A stretch of 64,000 nucleotides of DNA from Streptomyces anulatus (GTDB lineage: Bacteria; Actinomycetota; Actinomycetes; Streptomycetales; Streptomycetaceae): the NCBI RefSeq assembly GCF_000721175.1, contig NZ_JOEZ01000020.1:41668-105667 (forward strand), given 5' to 3'. The notes under the pieces were generated by a model, which saw nothing but the letters and a program-made list of their open reading frames with translations, had not been told where the DNA came from and did no database searches. The translations under genes and the position numbers were made by a program. Positions 41,803-52,300 of the stretch are shown piece by piece. Every line of letters begins with the position of its first letter. The stretch's first letter is position 1.

Positions 41803-42243
41803 TCAGCCATCGACGCGCATCGGCGCGATGAACCGGCGCATCGCGACCATGAGCAGGCCGGCAGATGCGAGGCCGACCAGCAGCCCGGCCGCACGCACCG
41901 CCAGGTCCGCCCCACCGGCAAGGTCCAGGGTGTTCGCGACCGAGACGGCGCCGGTCCATCCGGCACCCCACAGCACCATGCAGCCCAGGAACAGCAGGGT
42001 GACCCGCATGCCGAGCGATACCCGGGACGCGGGCTGCGACGCGGGCCCGAGGCAGCGCCGGGCGTGGGCGGCGTACGCCGCCCACGCCTGCTGTGGTGTA
42101 CCTGGCCGGTGGGGAGGCAGACGGCCGCACGAGCACAGTGCCCGGTGCTGGGCCTCGCCGGCAGCCGCGGAGGCGTCCTCGTCGATGACGAACTGCGGCT
42201 GATGCCGCCCGTCGTCGACGACGAACCGGTCATAACTCACCAC
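41803..42243 (-). CDS. Small two-helix membrane protein
   Basis: A 146-aa protein. A hydrophilic N-terminal 75 residues includes RALCSCGRLPPHRPGTPQQAW. Two membrane helices follow (about 80-102, VTLLFLGCMVLWGAGWTGAV, and about 113-135, AVRAAGLLVGLASAGLLMVA). The start is a GTG pair (42243 or 42240). Function unknown. It lies downstream of the terminator at 42275-42307, so it has its own promoter. Confidence 0.6.
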   Translation of the reverse strand: MVSYDRFVVDDGRHQPQFVIDEDASAAAGEAQHRALCSCGRLPPHRPGTPQQAWAAYAAHARRCLGPASQPASRVSLGMRVTLLFLGCMVLWGAGWTGAVSVANTLDLAGGADLAVRAAGLLVGLASAGLLMVAMRRFIAPMRVDG

Positions 42244-42274
42244 AACGTGAAGTCCCTTCGGTAAAGAAGTCCCG

Positions 42275-42307
42275 CGGGCCCCGTCCGCCTGCCTTCAGCG
42301 GGGCCCG
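42275..42307 (-). terminator. Intrinsic terminator for the 42330-43667 gene
   Basis: A perfect 9-bp stem CGGGCCCCG/CGGGGCCCG with a 15-nt loop lies 23 nt after the stop at 42330. In the minus-strand direction it is followed by a pyrimidine stretch (ACTTCTTT). Confidence 0.7.
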
Positions 42308-42329
42308 TGGCCGGGCAGGCTCGGCGGAG

Positions 42330-43667
42330 TCAGGGCAGTTGGCAGCCGTACCGTTCCAGGACCTCGCGGGTGCCGCGGTCCTGCGGCCGCAGCGGGTGTG
42401 TCCCGCCGTCCTCGGCCGGACCGAGCCGCAGCGTCGTATCCCCGCTGATCGGGCGGATCACCAGGGTCCCGCCCGCGACCTCGGACTGGATCGCGTCGTC
42501 GCGGTAGGGACTGGCGGCCAGGCAGCCGTCGCTGAACTCACGCTCGTAGCGCTCGAACGGGCCCGCGAAGAAGTAGCCCGCGACCGGCCCCTGCACCTGC
42601 ATCACCAGGTAGGCCGCCACCCCCGCGGCAGCACCCGTCAACGCGATCGTCCGGCCGGACTGCCGCATCAGACGCGGCCCAGCCCGGTGAATGCCATAGG
42701 CGCCGAGCCCCGCCAGGGCAACAGCGCCGAGCAGTATCGGCTTGGGGTGGTCGGTGAGCACCCGGGCTTTCATGCCGACCGTCCACGGGATCGCGGCGAT
42801 CACGAGTACCAGCCACCCGAGTACAGCGAGGGTGAACCCCTGGACGGCGGTCAGCTTCTGCGGCCACGGCGTCAGCCGGGGCACCGCCTGCTGCTCCCGA
42901 CCGATCCAGCGGGCCGCCCCCCGGAGACGGGCAGCCCGTCCCGGGGCCGCGGGACCGTGATGGTGCTCCAGCAGCCGCAGCACCGCGGAGCCGAACGCCT
43001 CCACCCGCGCGTGCACGGCACGCTCGTTGTCCTCCAGGGTGCGCAGGGTGCCCTCGCGGCCCGGCTGGATGCGCCAGCCGTCACCGCGGGCGAAGTTCTG
43101 GTTGACCCAGTGGCCCGGATTGGGAAACCCCGGCAGCGTTCGTGCCGTTCGGCCGTCGGAGAACCCGAGGGACGAGCGGGACGAGCGGTCGGGGATGTAA
43201 CGCTCGTACAACCGGGGGCTGGTGCGGTGACCGTGGTGACTTGCCTGCAGATCCCTGATCGCTTCAATGACGTCCACGAGGACCTCGTCGTGGCCGGCGG
43301 CCTCGGCCTGGGCGAGCAGCGATGCTCGGGGGATTGCCCGCCACACACCGCCGCTGCGATCGTGCGCGTGTTGCCTCCACATGTGTCGCCACGGACGCGG
43401 CCACACCACCGCAACCGGTCTGCGCAGCGGCGGCCGGTCCCGGGACAGATGGGCGCGCAGCAGGGCGGTGGCACAGCGGAGGTAATCCGCCTCACACACC
43501 TGCCACACGGCCTTCGCCGTGGTCAGCCGATCCCGGTGCTCGTCGAGGTCCGTGGCGTCGTCCGCGAGGGCGTCCATCACCTCCTCGACGCGGCGGCGTG
43601 CCTCGCGTACGGCTTCATCCTGGGCGCGCAGTGATGCGATCGCCGTCCCCCACCGGGCGTGTGTCAT
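42330..43667 (-). CDS. Large hypothetical membrane protein
   Basis: A 445-aa protein. A charged, probably coiled-coil N-terminus (residues about 10-60) is followed by a soluble region. Three membrane helices lie at about 265-285 (FTLAVLGWLVLVIAAIPWTV), 305-322 and 338-355. A C-terminal extracytoplasmic domain carries YFFAGPFERYEREFSDGCL with two Cys that may pair. No family recognised. The ATG at 43667 is preferred over a start at 43715. The gene ends at a clear terminator. Confidence 0.65.
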   Translation of the reverse strand: MTHARWGTAIASLRAQDEAVREARRRVEEVMDALADDATDLDEHRDRLTTAKAVWQVCEADYLRCATALLRAHLSRDRPPLRRPVAVVWPRPWRHMWRQHAHDRSGGVWRAIPRASLLAQAEAAGHDEVLVDVIEAIRDLQASHHGHRTSPRLYERYIPDRSSRSSLGFSDGRTARTLPGFPNPGHWVNQNFARGDGWRIQPGREGTLRTLEDNERAVHARVEAFGSAVLRLLEHHHGPAAPGRAARLRGAARWIGREQQAVPRLTPWPQKLTAVQGFTLAVLGWLVLVIAAIPWTVGMKARVLTDHPKPILLGAVALAGLGAYGIHRAGPRLMRQSGRTIALTGAAAGVAAYLVMQVQGPVAGYFFAGPFERYEREFSDGCLAASPYRDDAIQSEVAGGTLVIRPISGDTTLRLGPAEDGGTHPLRPQDRGTREVLERYGCQLP

Positions 43668-43823
43668 CTCCGCCTGCCCTCCCTGGCTGCCTGGGCCGAC
43701 AGTACCCAACGGCATCCGCCCGGGTCAGGTCTGTTCGTGCTGGTCGCACTGCGGACCGGACCCGAACGGCCGGGCGGCCCCGGGTGGTTGTCAGCCCGCC
43801 AGAACGGGCCGCCGTCCCAGTGC

Positions 43824-45071
43824 TCACCGGCGCCGGGCGAGCCGGACCAGCCGTTGCCACAGTCGGGGCGCGGGCACGGGTGCCGACGGAGCCGGCACGG
43901 GCGGCGGCGGACCGGCTGGCCGCGGAGGCGGCACGATGCCCGCTGACGTCCCGGTCCCCGCGGGCGGCGTCGCGCCGGCCGGGTGCTCCGCCGCCCCCGT
44001 CGCCGGCAGGGACTCGGGCTCCGGCTCGGGCTCTGGGGGCGTGCGCAGTTCGGCGGCCTCCCCGTCCGCGGCCGCGACGGGCGAGGGCGGGGGTGACTGC
44101 TGTGGCTCGACTTCTGCTTCCGGTTCTGCGGGCGGCGTGGCGCGCGCGGCGTAGACCTCACGCGCGTGCTCGTTGCGCCAGGTGATCCGGCGCTCCTGGG
44201 CGGCGTAGAGGTCGTCCATCACCTGGTAGGCGTCGGCGGGCCGGAACGCGCCCCGGGTGCGGGTGAGCGAGACGAACGCGACCGGCACCAGGCCCCAGGT
44301 GTCGGCGTCGGGGGCCGGGCGCGGCTTGCTGATCCGCCAGTCGTCGCGCGGGTCCGACCGCCACTTCCAGTTCGTCCAGTCCTGGCCTGGCTGTACCGGG
44401 TGCTGGAATCGGCGGATGCCGTAGGGGACGAGGACCGCCTTCCCGTCGAGCCAGTACACGTGGCCGCCGGCCTCGTTGATGGCCTTCTGCCGCTCGTTGG
44501 GCGCCACCTGCTCGTGCAGTGCCTTCTGCCCCCGCAGCCACACGGGGTGCGGGGCAAGCTGCTGGAACTGGGCGAGGTCGCGTTTGAGGAACCACACATG
44601 CGCGGCCCCCGCGTGCTCATCCCGCACCGCGCGGATCCTGCGCCGGATCGCCTCCGGGCCCGGCAGTGCCGACGGCGCCTCGATCACCACCGTCGTGGTC
44701 CCGCACTGGGCCAGGACGGCCGGCGGCAGGCCGGTTGGGTGCTCAGGGTCCTCTCCTGGGGAGGCAGTGACGCAGTGCGTGACACCGGGAAGCGCGCGGA
44801 TCTGCTCCCGCAGCTGGATGACGACTTCGTCGGCGGCATCCAGGAGCGCCTCCTGCTCCGGTCTGCTGCAGCCGTCGTTGCTGCGGTGTGCGAAGTGCGG
44901 CTGGACCTTCGCGCTCGGGCGCGCCCCCTTGAGGATCAGCCGCTCGCCGCAGGCGCGGCACCGATAGCGTCCGCCGGCCATGCCGGGCGCCAGGCCCTCG
45001 ACGCCGTCGTCGACCCATACGGTGGTTCTTCTCTCGGTGTCCCAGGCGCTCCTACCCATGCGGCTGATCAT
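43824..45071 (-). CDS. CoiA-like competence family protein
   Basis: A 415-aa protein. The N-terminal part has the CoiA zinc-ribbon and HFAH signature: YRCRACGERLILKG, VQPHFAHRSNDGCSRPEQEA (residues about 35-80). A restriction-endonuclease-like alpha/beta region follows (TTVVIEAPSALPGPEAIRRRI; HVWFLKRD). The C-terminal 120 residues are a Pro/Ala/Glu-rich low-complexity tail ending in basic residues. CoiA-type proteins act in DNA processing during uptake; here mobile-element DNA handling is more likely. The exact start (45071 or 45059) is uncertain. Confidence 0.7.
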   Translation of the reverse strand: MISRMGRSAWDTERRTTVWVDDGVEGLAPGMAGGRYRCRACGERLILKGARPSAKVQPHFAHRSNDGCSRPEQEALLDAADEVVIQLREQIRALPGVTHCVTASPGEDPEHPTGLPPAVLAQCGTTTVVIEAPSALPGPEAIRRRIRAVRDEHAGAAHVWFLKRDLAQFQQLAPHPVWLRGQKALHEQVAPNERQKAINEAGGHVYWLDGKAVLVPYGIRRFQHPVQPGQDWTNWKWRSDPRDDWRISKPRPAPDADTWGLVPVAFVSLTRTRGAFRPADAYQVMDDLYAAQERRITWRNEHAREVYAARATPPAEPEAEVEPQQSPPPSPVAAADGEAAELRTPPEPEPEPESLPATGAAEHPAGATPPAGTGTSAGIVPPPRPAGPPPPVPAPSAPVPAPRLWQRLVRLARRR

Positions 45072-45264
45072 GTACGGCGTGGGCCGGCGCGCGCCAGAGT
45101 GCTGTCCGCCCGGCGGGCGCCACCACATCCCCGGCGCCGCAGGGCGGGAGATGAACTGCCGTGGCGTCCCGCCCGGCGGGCTCGTGCCAGTCGCAGCGCC
45201 GCCGATGGCCTCCAGGCTCGGCGCCGCCCGCGCCGTCCGTAGCAGGGCGGTCGGACCGGCCGGA

Positions 45265-45483
45265 CTAGGCCTGGTCGCTGGCGCGTTGCGCTGAAAAGGG
45301 GATGTGGATCGGGCGAGTGCCGAGGACGCGGCGAGGGCGGAAGAGTGTGTCCAGCAGGTCCGCTGTCTTCGGCCCGTGGCAGGCCGGCTCGGAGACTGCA
45401 GCGGCGTGCTCGAGGTTCTTGACCAGCTCCCACATCTCGTCTTGCACGACGAGCGTGTTGGCAACGGCAGGCGACTGTTCCAC
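45265..45483 (-). CDS. Hypothetical 72-aa protein
   Basis: Begins VEQSPAVANTLVVQDEMWEL after a GAAGGAA site. A predicted helix covers residues 10-32. No family is recognised. It may be co-transcribed with the CoiA-like gene 194 bp downstream. Confidence 0.5.
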   Translation of the reverse strand: MEQSPAVANTLVVQDEMWELVKNLEHAAAVSEPACHGPKTADLLDTLFRPRRVLGTRPIHIPFSAQRASDQA

Positions 45484-46047
45484 GTCGATTCCTTCGGAGG
45501 GACGGCAAGGGCCCGGGCACGGCGGCCTGCAAAGGCTGGCGACGCGAAAGCCGGGCCCTGGGAGATCGTCCTGTCAGGGTAGTTCGTCAGTGTCACCAGG
45601 TCCGGCGCTGCCGGGACCGTCCTCGACCAGCGACTTCGGCCCCTGCACGGGAGCGCGGGTCTGCTGCTCACCGTTCCGTCGGCCCGCCTGCGAGAGGGCG
45701 GTGGTAAGGCCGACACGAAACGGCCCCGGCCGTCATGCACGGGGGGACGCGACGGCCGGGGCTCGTTCATTCCAGCTTAATGATCACAAGACGCGTAGGA
45801 GGGTATTTCAGTCGGATTGGCGCATTTTCTCTGAGGGTTGATCGGTTCGGCCGATTCAAGTCCGTGCTGCTCTCCTGCCGTCCGGAGCCTGCCCGCTCCG
45901 CGCTGCTCAGCAGCGTCGCGGGCGGGATCCCAGGACATCCAGGATGAATGCCGGCCGTGCGCGTGCGTCACGGGTCCCGAACGCCTCGGGCTCGGCGGTC
46001 GGCATCCTGCTCTCGATGGCCGGAACGCGCCGGGGCTGACCGCACGG
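45484..46047. other. Intergenic region with a strong hairpin
   Basis: A 564-bp stretch without a supportable gene. It carries the long hairpin described separately and an AT-richer patch near 45776-45830 (CTTAATGATC; GGCGCATTTTCTC) that could be promoter or entry-region DNA. Reading frames here have shadow-like Arg/Pro/Ser composition. Confidence 0.45.
45723..45762 (-). terminator. Long perfect hairpin, probable terminator
   Basis: A perfect 12-bp stem GCCCCGGCCGTC/GACGGCCGGGGC with a 16-nt loop. It lies about 285 nt after the stop of the minus-strand gene at 46048 and before the gene at 45483, so it probably insulates the two transcription units. No U-run is obvious. Confidence 0.55.
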
Positions 46048-46887
46048 CTACGCCCCTTGGGTGCCGGTGGCTGCGGGGTGGTGGAGGTAGACGGACAGCG
46101 ACCGCTCCAGGTCCAAGACCACATCCGTTGCGTCTCCGGTCACCGGCGGGTCCTGCACATAGCCGTGGGGCGGGCGCCAGTTCCGGCCGGGCTCTTCCAG
46201 ACCCGGCAGCGGCTCACCCACGGGTGCTCCTCCCCACAGGTGCGCGACCTCGGCGGCGACGTCCTCCGGCAGTGCCATGACCGGGCAGGCCAGATCACTC
46301 AGGCAGCTGCCGAGAGATTCGTCCGGTGCTGCTTCGAGAAAGGTGAACCAGCCGCTCGTGTCCATCCACCCCACCACCCAGCGCAGCGGCCGGTCCTCGC
46401 CCGGTTCGCGGTCCTCGTCGCCCTCGCCGAGGGTGATGTAGATGCGGCGGTCCTCATCGACGTGCACGTCCCAGTCGGCGATCCGGCCGCCGCGACCCCG
46501 GATGGCGGCGACGACGGCCAGGGCGTAGGCATCGGCGGTCTGGTGGAAGGGAACCGTGCCCCACAGCTCTGTGGCCTGGTCCTCGAGCATGCCCCGCTCG
46601 CTGCGGGTGAGCTGCAGCTGACCGCCGTCGGGAAAGAGGTCCTGCAAGTCCTGGCCGGCCGCGACGTCCCAGCCCGTCCAGGACAGGCTGTTGCGCAGGC
46701 TGTCCGTGTTGTACGCGGTGCGGACGTGGCCGTCGAGCGACATCTCCAGGGCGCCCCGCTCGCCCGGGGTCAGCCGGGCGGTCGCGGTGCGCGGGGTGTG
46801 GTGCTGGCGCAGAGCCGATGTGTACTTCGCGCCCTGGCGGGTCGTACGGCGGGCCTTCTTGGCGGCGGTGGACTGCTTCTTCGGCAT
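46048..46887 (-). CDS. Hypothetical protein
   Basis: A 279-aa protein. A very basic N-terminus (MPKKQSTAAKKARRTTRQGA) is common in Streptomyces accessory proteins. The middle contains LWGTVPFHQTADAYALAVVAAI and the C-terminal half has RPLRWVVGWMDTSGWFTFLEA. No catalytic motif is seen. The basic N-terminus suggests nucleic-acid contact. It is unlinked to obvious partners. Confidence 0.65.
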   Translation of the reverse strand: MPKKQSTAAKKARRTTRQGAKYTSALRQHHTPRTATARLTPGERGALEMSLDGHVRTAYNTDSLRNSLSWTGWDVAAGQDLQDLFPDGGQLQLTRSERGMLEDQATELWGTVPFHQTADAYALAVVAAIRGRGGRIADWDVHVDEDRRIYITLGEGDEDREPGEDRPLRWVVGWMDTSGWFTFLEAAPDESLGSCLSDLACPVMALPEDVAAEVAHLWGGAPVGEPLPGLEEPGRNWRPPHGYVQDPPVTGDATDVVLDLERSLSVYLHHPAATGTQGA

Positions 46888-47327
46888 GACGTACTCCTCG
46901 GCGCGACGGCCCCACGCTGCCGTCGGCGCTCGGTACTCACACCAGGCAGAGATCAGCGCGGGCCCCGGGAGACCTTGACCGGCAAAGTCACCGTGCGGCG
47001 TGGGGCGCCGGTGACGACGGCGGACGGCAGTACGCGGCTAGCCGTTGGATCATCAACGGTAGCGGGCACCACTGACACCGACCCCGAGCCGGCGATCCGC
47101 CGGTATGTGCGGTGGGCGGTGTGTGGAGAGGCCCGCAGTGGCTTCGCGCGTCTATCCGTCGCCTTCTTCAACCACCGGGCCGGGCAGCGGATCGGCCCGC
47201 CCATACCCGGGTGCCGGCTGTCCGGCCAGGTACGCGCACGAGGCGTCAAGCCACCCCACCATGCTCCCGCAGATCCACGCGCCGCCGAGCGGCCCGCGTG
47301 CAGCCGGGGCCGCCCGGGCGGCCCGGG
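46888..47327. other. Intergenic region downstream of lexA-like gene
   Basis: 440 bp with no convincing gene. It contains a short inverted repeat CCGTTG-N6-CAACGG at 47042-47059 that could be an operator or weak hairpin upstream of the basic protein gene at 46887. Confidence 0.4.
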
Positions 47328-48014
47328 TCAGAGGCTGCGCAGCACGGCGACGACTTTGCCGAGGATGGCGGCATCGTCTGCCGGCAACGGTGCGTAGGCC
47401 GGGTTGTGCGGCACCAGCCAGGCGTGGCCGCCCTCGCGGCGTAGGCGTTTGACCGTGGCCTCACCGTCCAGGAGCGCGGCGACGATGTCGCCGTGGTCGG
47501 CGGAGTCCTGGCGGCGGACTGTGACGATGTCGCCGTCGCAGATCGCGGCGTCGATCATGCTGTCGCCCCGCACTTTCAGTGCAAACAGCTGGCCCTCGCC
47601 GACGAGGCGGCGGGGCAGGGACAGTACGTCCTCGACAGACTCTTCCGCGAGGATCGGTGCGCCTGCGGCGATCTGGCCGACCAAGGGGACGTCGGCCGTC
47701 TCGGGGGTGGTGCCGGTGGGCGCCTGGTCGAAGCCGGTGTCACGGTGGGGCCGGACGCGGTAGGCGCGGGGGCGGTGGGGGTCGCGGTAGAGGATGCCCT
47801 TGCGCTCCAGAGCCATGAGCTGGTGCGCGACGGATGAGGTGCTCTTGAGGTGGACCGCCGCGCCGATCTCGCGCATCGACGGGGGATACCCCTGGCGGGC
47901 GACGGTGTGCTCGATGAAGGTGACGATGTCCGCCTGCCGGGTCGTGAGTCCGTCGGGGCCGGTGACGATTCCGGGCGGGCGTCCGGCCCGGCCTGCTGGT
48001 TCGGTGACGTGCAT
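47328..48014 (-). CDS. lexA: LexA-type SOS repressor, probable second copy
   Basis: A 228-aa LexA. The winged HTH ([40 protein letters not shown]) covers residues 22-75. The self-cleavage site is Ala117-Gly118 (QIAAGAP), with the Ser152 nucleophile (RGDSMID) and Lys189 general base (EATVKR). All catalytic residues are present, so RecA-stimulated autocleavage is expected. Its accessory setting, beside an ImuB-like gene, suggests a paralogue of the chromosomal LexA. GGGGGAAG precedes the ATG at 48014. Confidence 0.9.
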   Translation of the reverse strand: MHVTEPAGRAGRPPGIVTGPDGLTTRQADIVTFIEHTVARQGYPPSMREIGAAVHLKSTSSVAHQLMALERKGILYRDPHRPRAYRVRPHRDTGFDQAPTGTTPETADVPLVGQIAAGAPILAEESVEDVLSLPRRLVGEGQLFALKVRGDSMIDAAICDGDIVTVRRQDSADHGDIVAALLDGEATVKRLRREGGHAWLVPHNPAYAPLPADDAAILGKVVAVLRSL

Positions 48015-48076
48015 GGTGCTTCCCCCCTGGCGGGATCTTGCTTGATGTGGACCGTAACCCCGAAACCACAGCAAAG

Positions 48077-48090
48077 GGAACACCAATTCG
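48077..48090 (-). promoter_or_regulatory. SOS-box-like LexA site
   Basis: Reading on the minus strand, CGAATTGGTGTTCC matches the actinobacterial LexA box CGAAC-N4-GTTCG at 8 of 10 specified bases. It lies about 63 bp upstream of the lexA-like start, where autoregulation is expected. Confidence 0.5.
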
Positions 48091-48111
48091 ATGAACGCTC
48101 TCCGGCGCTGG

Positions 48112-49128
48112 TCAGGAGGCGGCTCGGTAGGCGGTGGCGGGGCCGATGACGCCGGCGCCGAACTTGTCACGGACCCGGTCGACGGCGGCTTCGGCCACCA
48201 GACGCGCCTCGCGGGCGTGGTCCAGCGTGATCTGCCGGGGCACGGTGCCGGCGTCGCACAGCTCCTCTGCCCGAAGGGACAGTGCGGTCAGGCGTCCTCG
48301 CTGCAGACCTGCGGCGTCCATGAGCCGGTATGCGGCAGCGCGCAGATCGTCCTCGTGCGCGGAGGGCTCGGGCAGGCGGTGGGTCTTGCTCCAGCGGCCG
48401 GTCCCGGCGAAGGACAGTGTCAGCGTCAGCGCTTGGGGTGATTGCCCGCGGCGACGCAGCATCCGTCCGAGCTGCACGACCAGGCGGAGCAGGGCGGAGC
48501 GCACGTCGGGGCCGTCCAGCGCGTGCCGGGCAAAAGAGCAGCTGACGCTCGCGGAGGCGGGCAGGGAGCGCGGGACGACCGGACGGGGGTCGGCGCCGCG
48601 CGCCCGGTCGCGGGCCAGGCGGCCGGCGCGCCCGCCGAGCAGCCGCTGGACGGTCTGGGCGGGGACGGCAGCGAGCAGGCCTGCGGTGTGGATGCCGTAG
48701 TCGTGGAGCACGCCCGCCTGCCGGGGGCCGATGCCGTGCAGGGCTTCCACCGGCAGCCCGGCGAGCCACTCCGCGGCCCGGTCGGGGGCCACGACCAGCA
48801 CCCCTCCAGGCTCGGGGACCTGAGCAGATGCGGTCGCGGCCACGCTGATCGTAGGACCGATGCCGATGCGAAGGTCGGCGCCACAGCGGGTCAGCGTTCG
48901 CACGCGCAGCATCTGGCCCAGTCGGTCCACGTCCGCGCCGACGCCGTGGTAGCGCAGGGCGCCCTTCAGCTCGGCGAGGGCCGCGGTGGGCGGCAGTGCC
49001 TGCACGACGGGGGACAGCTCGGCCAGCTGCTCGAGGACGAGGCGGTACAGCTCCTCCGGGAGACGGTCCGGACAGCGCACGTGCATCACGGTGGGGACCC
49101 GCCCCGCAGGTGCCTGGTCGATCGTCAC
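48112..49128 (-). CDS. ImuB-like Y-family polymerase lacking catalytic residues
   Basis: A 338-aa protein with Y-family palm/finger/thumb traces. [20 protein letters not shown] aligns with the palm motif normally bearing Sx[15 protein letters not shown] matches the finger; [20 protein letters not shown] is the helix-hairpin-helix thumb. The first metal-binding Asp of the N-terminus and the Asp-Glu of the palm are both missing, so it should not polymerise. This resembles ImuB of mutasomes. The GTG at 49128 has GGAGG upstream. It ends 98 nt before lexA, transcribed in the same direction. Confidence 0.78.
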   Translation of the reverse strand: MTIDQAPAGRVPTVMHVRCPDRLPEELYRLVLEQLAELSPVVQALPPTAALAELKGALRYHGVGADVDRLGQMLRVRTLTRCGADLRIGIGPTISVAATASAQVPEPGGVLVVAPDRAAEWLAGLPVEALHGIGPRQAGVLHDYGIHTAGLLAAVPAQTVQRLLGGRAGRLARDRARGADPRPVVPRSLPASASVSCSFARHALDGPDVRSALLRLVVQLGRMLRRRGQSPQALTLTLSFAGTGRWSKTHRLPEPSAHEDDLRAAAYRLMDAAGLQRGRLTALSLRAEELCDAGTVPRQITLDHAREARLVAEAAVDRVRDKFGAGVIGPATAYRAAS

Positions 49129-49157
49129 GTCGTCGCCTCCTCCCTCCCCAAGGGTAT

Positions 49158-49171
49158 CGAACACGTGACCG
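49158..49171 (-). promoter_or_regulatory. Weak SOS-box-like site
   Basis: On the minus strand CGGTCACGTGTTCG keeps one perfect GTTCG half of the LexA box; the other half is degenerate. It is 30 bp upstream of the ImuB-like start, a suitable operator position. Confidence 0.3.
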
Positions 49172-49271
49172 AATAGCTGTGTGGGGATCTCACCACCGGA
49201 CAAATCGTCCCGTTGCGTTCTGCTCCGCTTCGCCCGTCGGGTCGTGGTGCAGCAGACGCCGCCTCGACCCA

Positions 49272-49319
49272 CCCGCCCCGCCGGCCGGGGGCCCATGCCC
49301 CCTGCGGCGCGGCGGGCGG
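49272..49319 (-). terminator. GC-rich hairpin after the BTAD gene
   Basis: An imperfect long hairpin with a central GGGGG-CCCATG-CCCCC and flanking CCGCCC/GGGCGG arms starts immediately after the stop at 49320. It probably ends the leftward Tad operon and separates it from the ImuB-like gene. Confidence 0.55.
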
Positions 49320-52300
49320 TTACGCGATCGCGGTCCCCACCACTGAGTTCGCTGCCAGCAGCGCATTGAGCAGGGCCACGGTCTCGGGCGAGCTGTCGAG
49401 CCCGGTTTCGGTCGAGATCCGGTTGAGCTGATGGGCGGTGCGCTCGAGGCCGGCCCGGTCACCGGTCTCGCTGTAGATCTGGAACAGGTCGCGGTAGAGA
49501 AGTTCGGCCTGGATGTCGCAGGTCAGTCCGATGGAGACTGCGCTGGCCGCGGCGCGGAAGTCACGGGCGGACATGCGGCGCATCGCCAGCTCGTGGGCGA
49601 CGTCGACGCTGGCGGAGATCATTTCCTGGATGTTGTGCTCGGCCCAGGCGTAGCGGCTCTGGTCTATGCCGGAGAACGGCCGGCCCCGTACGAGGGCCAG
49701 GGCGTGGGCGAGTGCGGTGTCGGCGTCCTCGCCGTGGTGGTGCATGCCCTTGGCGTACAGATCCTGGAACTGGTGCCAGTCGGCGGTGACGTCGGCGTTG
49801 AAGCTGTAGACCCCGTCGGTCACCGGCAGCAGGTAGGTGCTGTCGGGGGCGTCGGCGGGCAGGCGCGGGTCACGCCCGAGCCAGGTCCGCAGCTTGCTGA
49901 TGGAGGTGTTGCGGGTCTTGGCATTCACCCGCTGGCCGGGCCAGATGGCCTCGTCGAGTTCGTGGCGGTTGCGTCCGGGGTGCAGCACGAGCCACGCCGC
50001 GATCTCGGTGAGGCTGTTGCGGCGGTAGGACTCGACACGACCCAGCGCACCGACCACGTCGACCGTGCCCAGGACCCGGATCTGTGGTGCTGCCGGCGGG
50101 TCGGGCGGGGTGTTCAGCGCCGCGAGGATGTGGGAGGTGACGGCGGTGACCCGGGCCAGGGGCGGCCTGGGCGCCTGCACGGCTGCAGCTTCGGGGGACG
50201 GATGCTGCTGCGGTGCCTCGTCGGCCGGCGGGCCTTCGAGGTGGGCGGGGCTGGCCGCGCCGTCGCTGGTCTCGTCGAGCTCGTCCGGCATGTCGGTGTT
50301 GGAGGCGGTGGTCTGCTCGTCGAGGACTTCCGCGATCACCTCGTCGAAGTCGAGGGGGGCTTCGCTGTCCGGAGCAGCGGGTGTCACCTGCTCGTCCAGG
50401 TCCTCCGACGTAGGGGCGGCAGCGCTGCTGACGGCGGGGTTCAGGGCGCTGTCCTCGTCCGTCCGCCAGAGGTCCTCGGAGCCCTCGTCTTCCCCAAGGT
50501 CTTCGTTGGCGGGGGGTTCCCACTCGGGCTCGAAGTCGTCGTACGCCGATTCCTCTTCCGGGTACGTGGCCGCATCCGGTGCGAGGGCACTGTCGCCGGA
50601 GGCCTCGGGCGACAGGCCGCCATCGCCTGCCGTCTCCGCCTCGCCGGGTTCGGCCGCCGCTTCGGCGGCCGTGGCGAGGGCGCCGAAGTCGGGCAGTGCC
50701 GTGGCGAAGTCGCCTGCGGTGGTGGAGGAGACGTGGACCGGCACCTCGCGGGACGGCCGTCCGGCGGCCTGCATCTCGCCGGCCGCCTCGGTCGCGGCGG
50801 TGCTGTCCTCGGCGGCCTCGGTCCATGCCGGGGCGGGGACGTCGTCCGTGCGGTTGGCCATCCCCAGCAGATCCAGGAGGGGGCCGTAGGCGTGGGGCTC
50901 CAGGCGCTGCAGGGTGACGGTCAGGTCGAGGCCGGGCAGCTGGACTTCGGCGCCGGGGGCGGCGGGAACCAGCCAGGCGCCGGGCAGCTGGAGGGCTTCC
51001 TCGGCGGAGGTGATCACCGCCAGGGCGGTGCGGGGGCGTGAGGAGAGCAGGTCGGACAGGGTCTCGGCGTGTTGCCCGCTAGGGGCGCTCGGGCACATGA
51101 GGACCCGGGGGATCCAGGTGTCGCCGCCGTCGGCGGACAGGCGGGCGTCCAGCAGGCTGTCCGCGCCGGCCGCGTCCAGGGCACCTCGCTGGAGGGCGTC
51201 GTGGGCGCGCAGTTCGTCCAGCGCGGCGGCGAGCTGCGCGTGGTGCTGGATGCGGGCGGGGAAGACGGCCTCGAGTTCGGCCCCGAGCCCGGACAGCAGC
51301 AGGGCCGTGTCGTCGGTGAGTGCGGAGGAGGCGAGTTCGACCGCCATCCCGAGCATGACCGAGGTCACGTCGTCGGTGCTGCCGTGGAGTTGGAGCAGGC
51401 CGATGGTTTCGAGGTTGACCAGGACGGGGTCGCCGGCGGGGGTTTCACCGATGCTGACCAGGGCCGGGTAGGGGGCGGTGATGTCGCGGCCCTCGTCGGG
51501 GCCGAGCAGGGAGGTGCCGCGGGCAGGGCACCACCACACGGCGGGATCGGACTCGCTCTCGGTGAAGGGAGCGATCGCCGGGGCGGGCGCGGACAGGTGC
51601 AGTTCGAGGCCGCGCGTATCGAGGCGGGCGGCCTCGATCTCTGGCAGGGGCCGCCCGCTGCGGGCGCAGTTGGCGGCCAGGGTACGCAGGGCCTGGTGGA
51701 GGAGGTCGAGGCCGTCGGCAGAGGAATTGGCGCGCATCTCGTGCTCGAGTTCGGCGCTGGGGGTGTTCGCCTCGGGCATGGGGATACGCCGCTTGTGGCG
51801 CCGGCGGCGCTGCTGGTGGGCGCGGCGTGCGCCGAGCACGGCCAGGACGGTGGCGGCGAACAGGCTGGTGACGGCGGCTGCCGTGACTGCGACGCTCGGC
51901 CCGGCGTCCTCGCCTGCGGGCTCGGCGTCCGGGGTGTGGTCGTCGGCGGGAGCCGGCGAGGCCTGTTCGGGCGCGGTCTGCTCGGGGGCGGGGGTGGAGG
52001 GCATGGTGTCCCGGTTGGTGTCGGAGCCGGCCGCGTCGCGGTCGGGGGCGGCGGGCTGCTCGGGCGGGGCCGTGTCGGACGGGTCCTTCGTGCTGTCGTC
52101 CTGCTCGGCGGGGGAGTCGTGGTCGCCGTCTTCGTGTTCCTCGGCGGGCTTGTCCGGGGCGGGGGAGCCGGTGTGGGGCAGGGCCAGCTGCCATCCGGGG
52201 TGGATGTCGTCCGGGTCGGTGAAGGTGCGGCCGTCGGCCTGCTTCTTGCCCTGGTTGAGGCGGGCGATGTCCATGTAGTCCGCGGCGTCGCCGAGTTCGT

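Noticed and set aside
45838..47397. A 519-codon plus-strand open frame
   Set aside because: Antisense to the basic protein gene at 46048 and running into the lexA-like gene; shadow-like composition.
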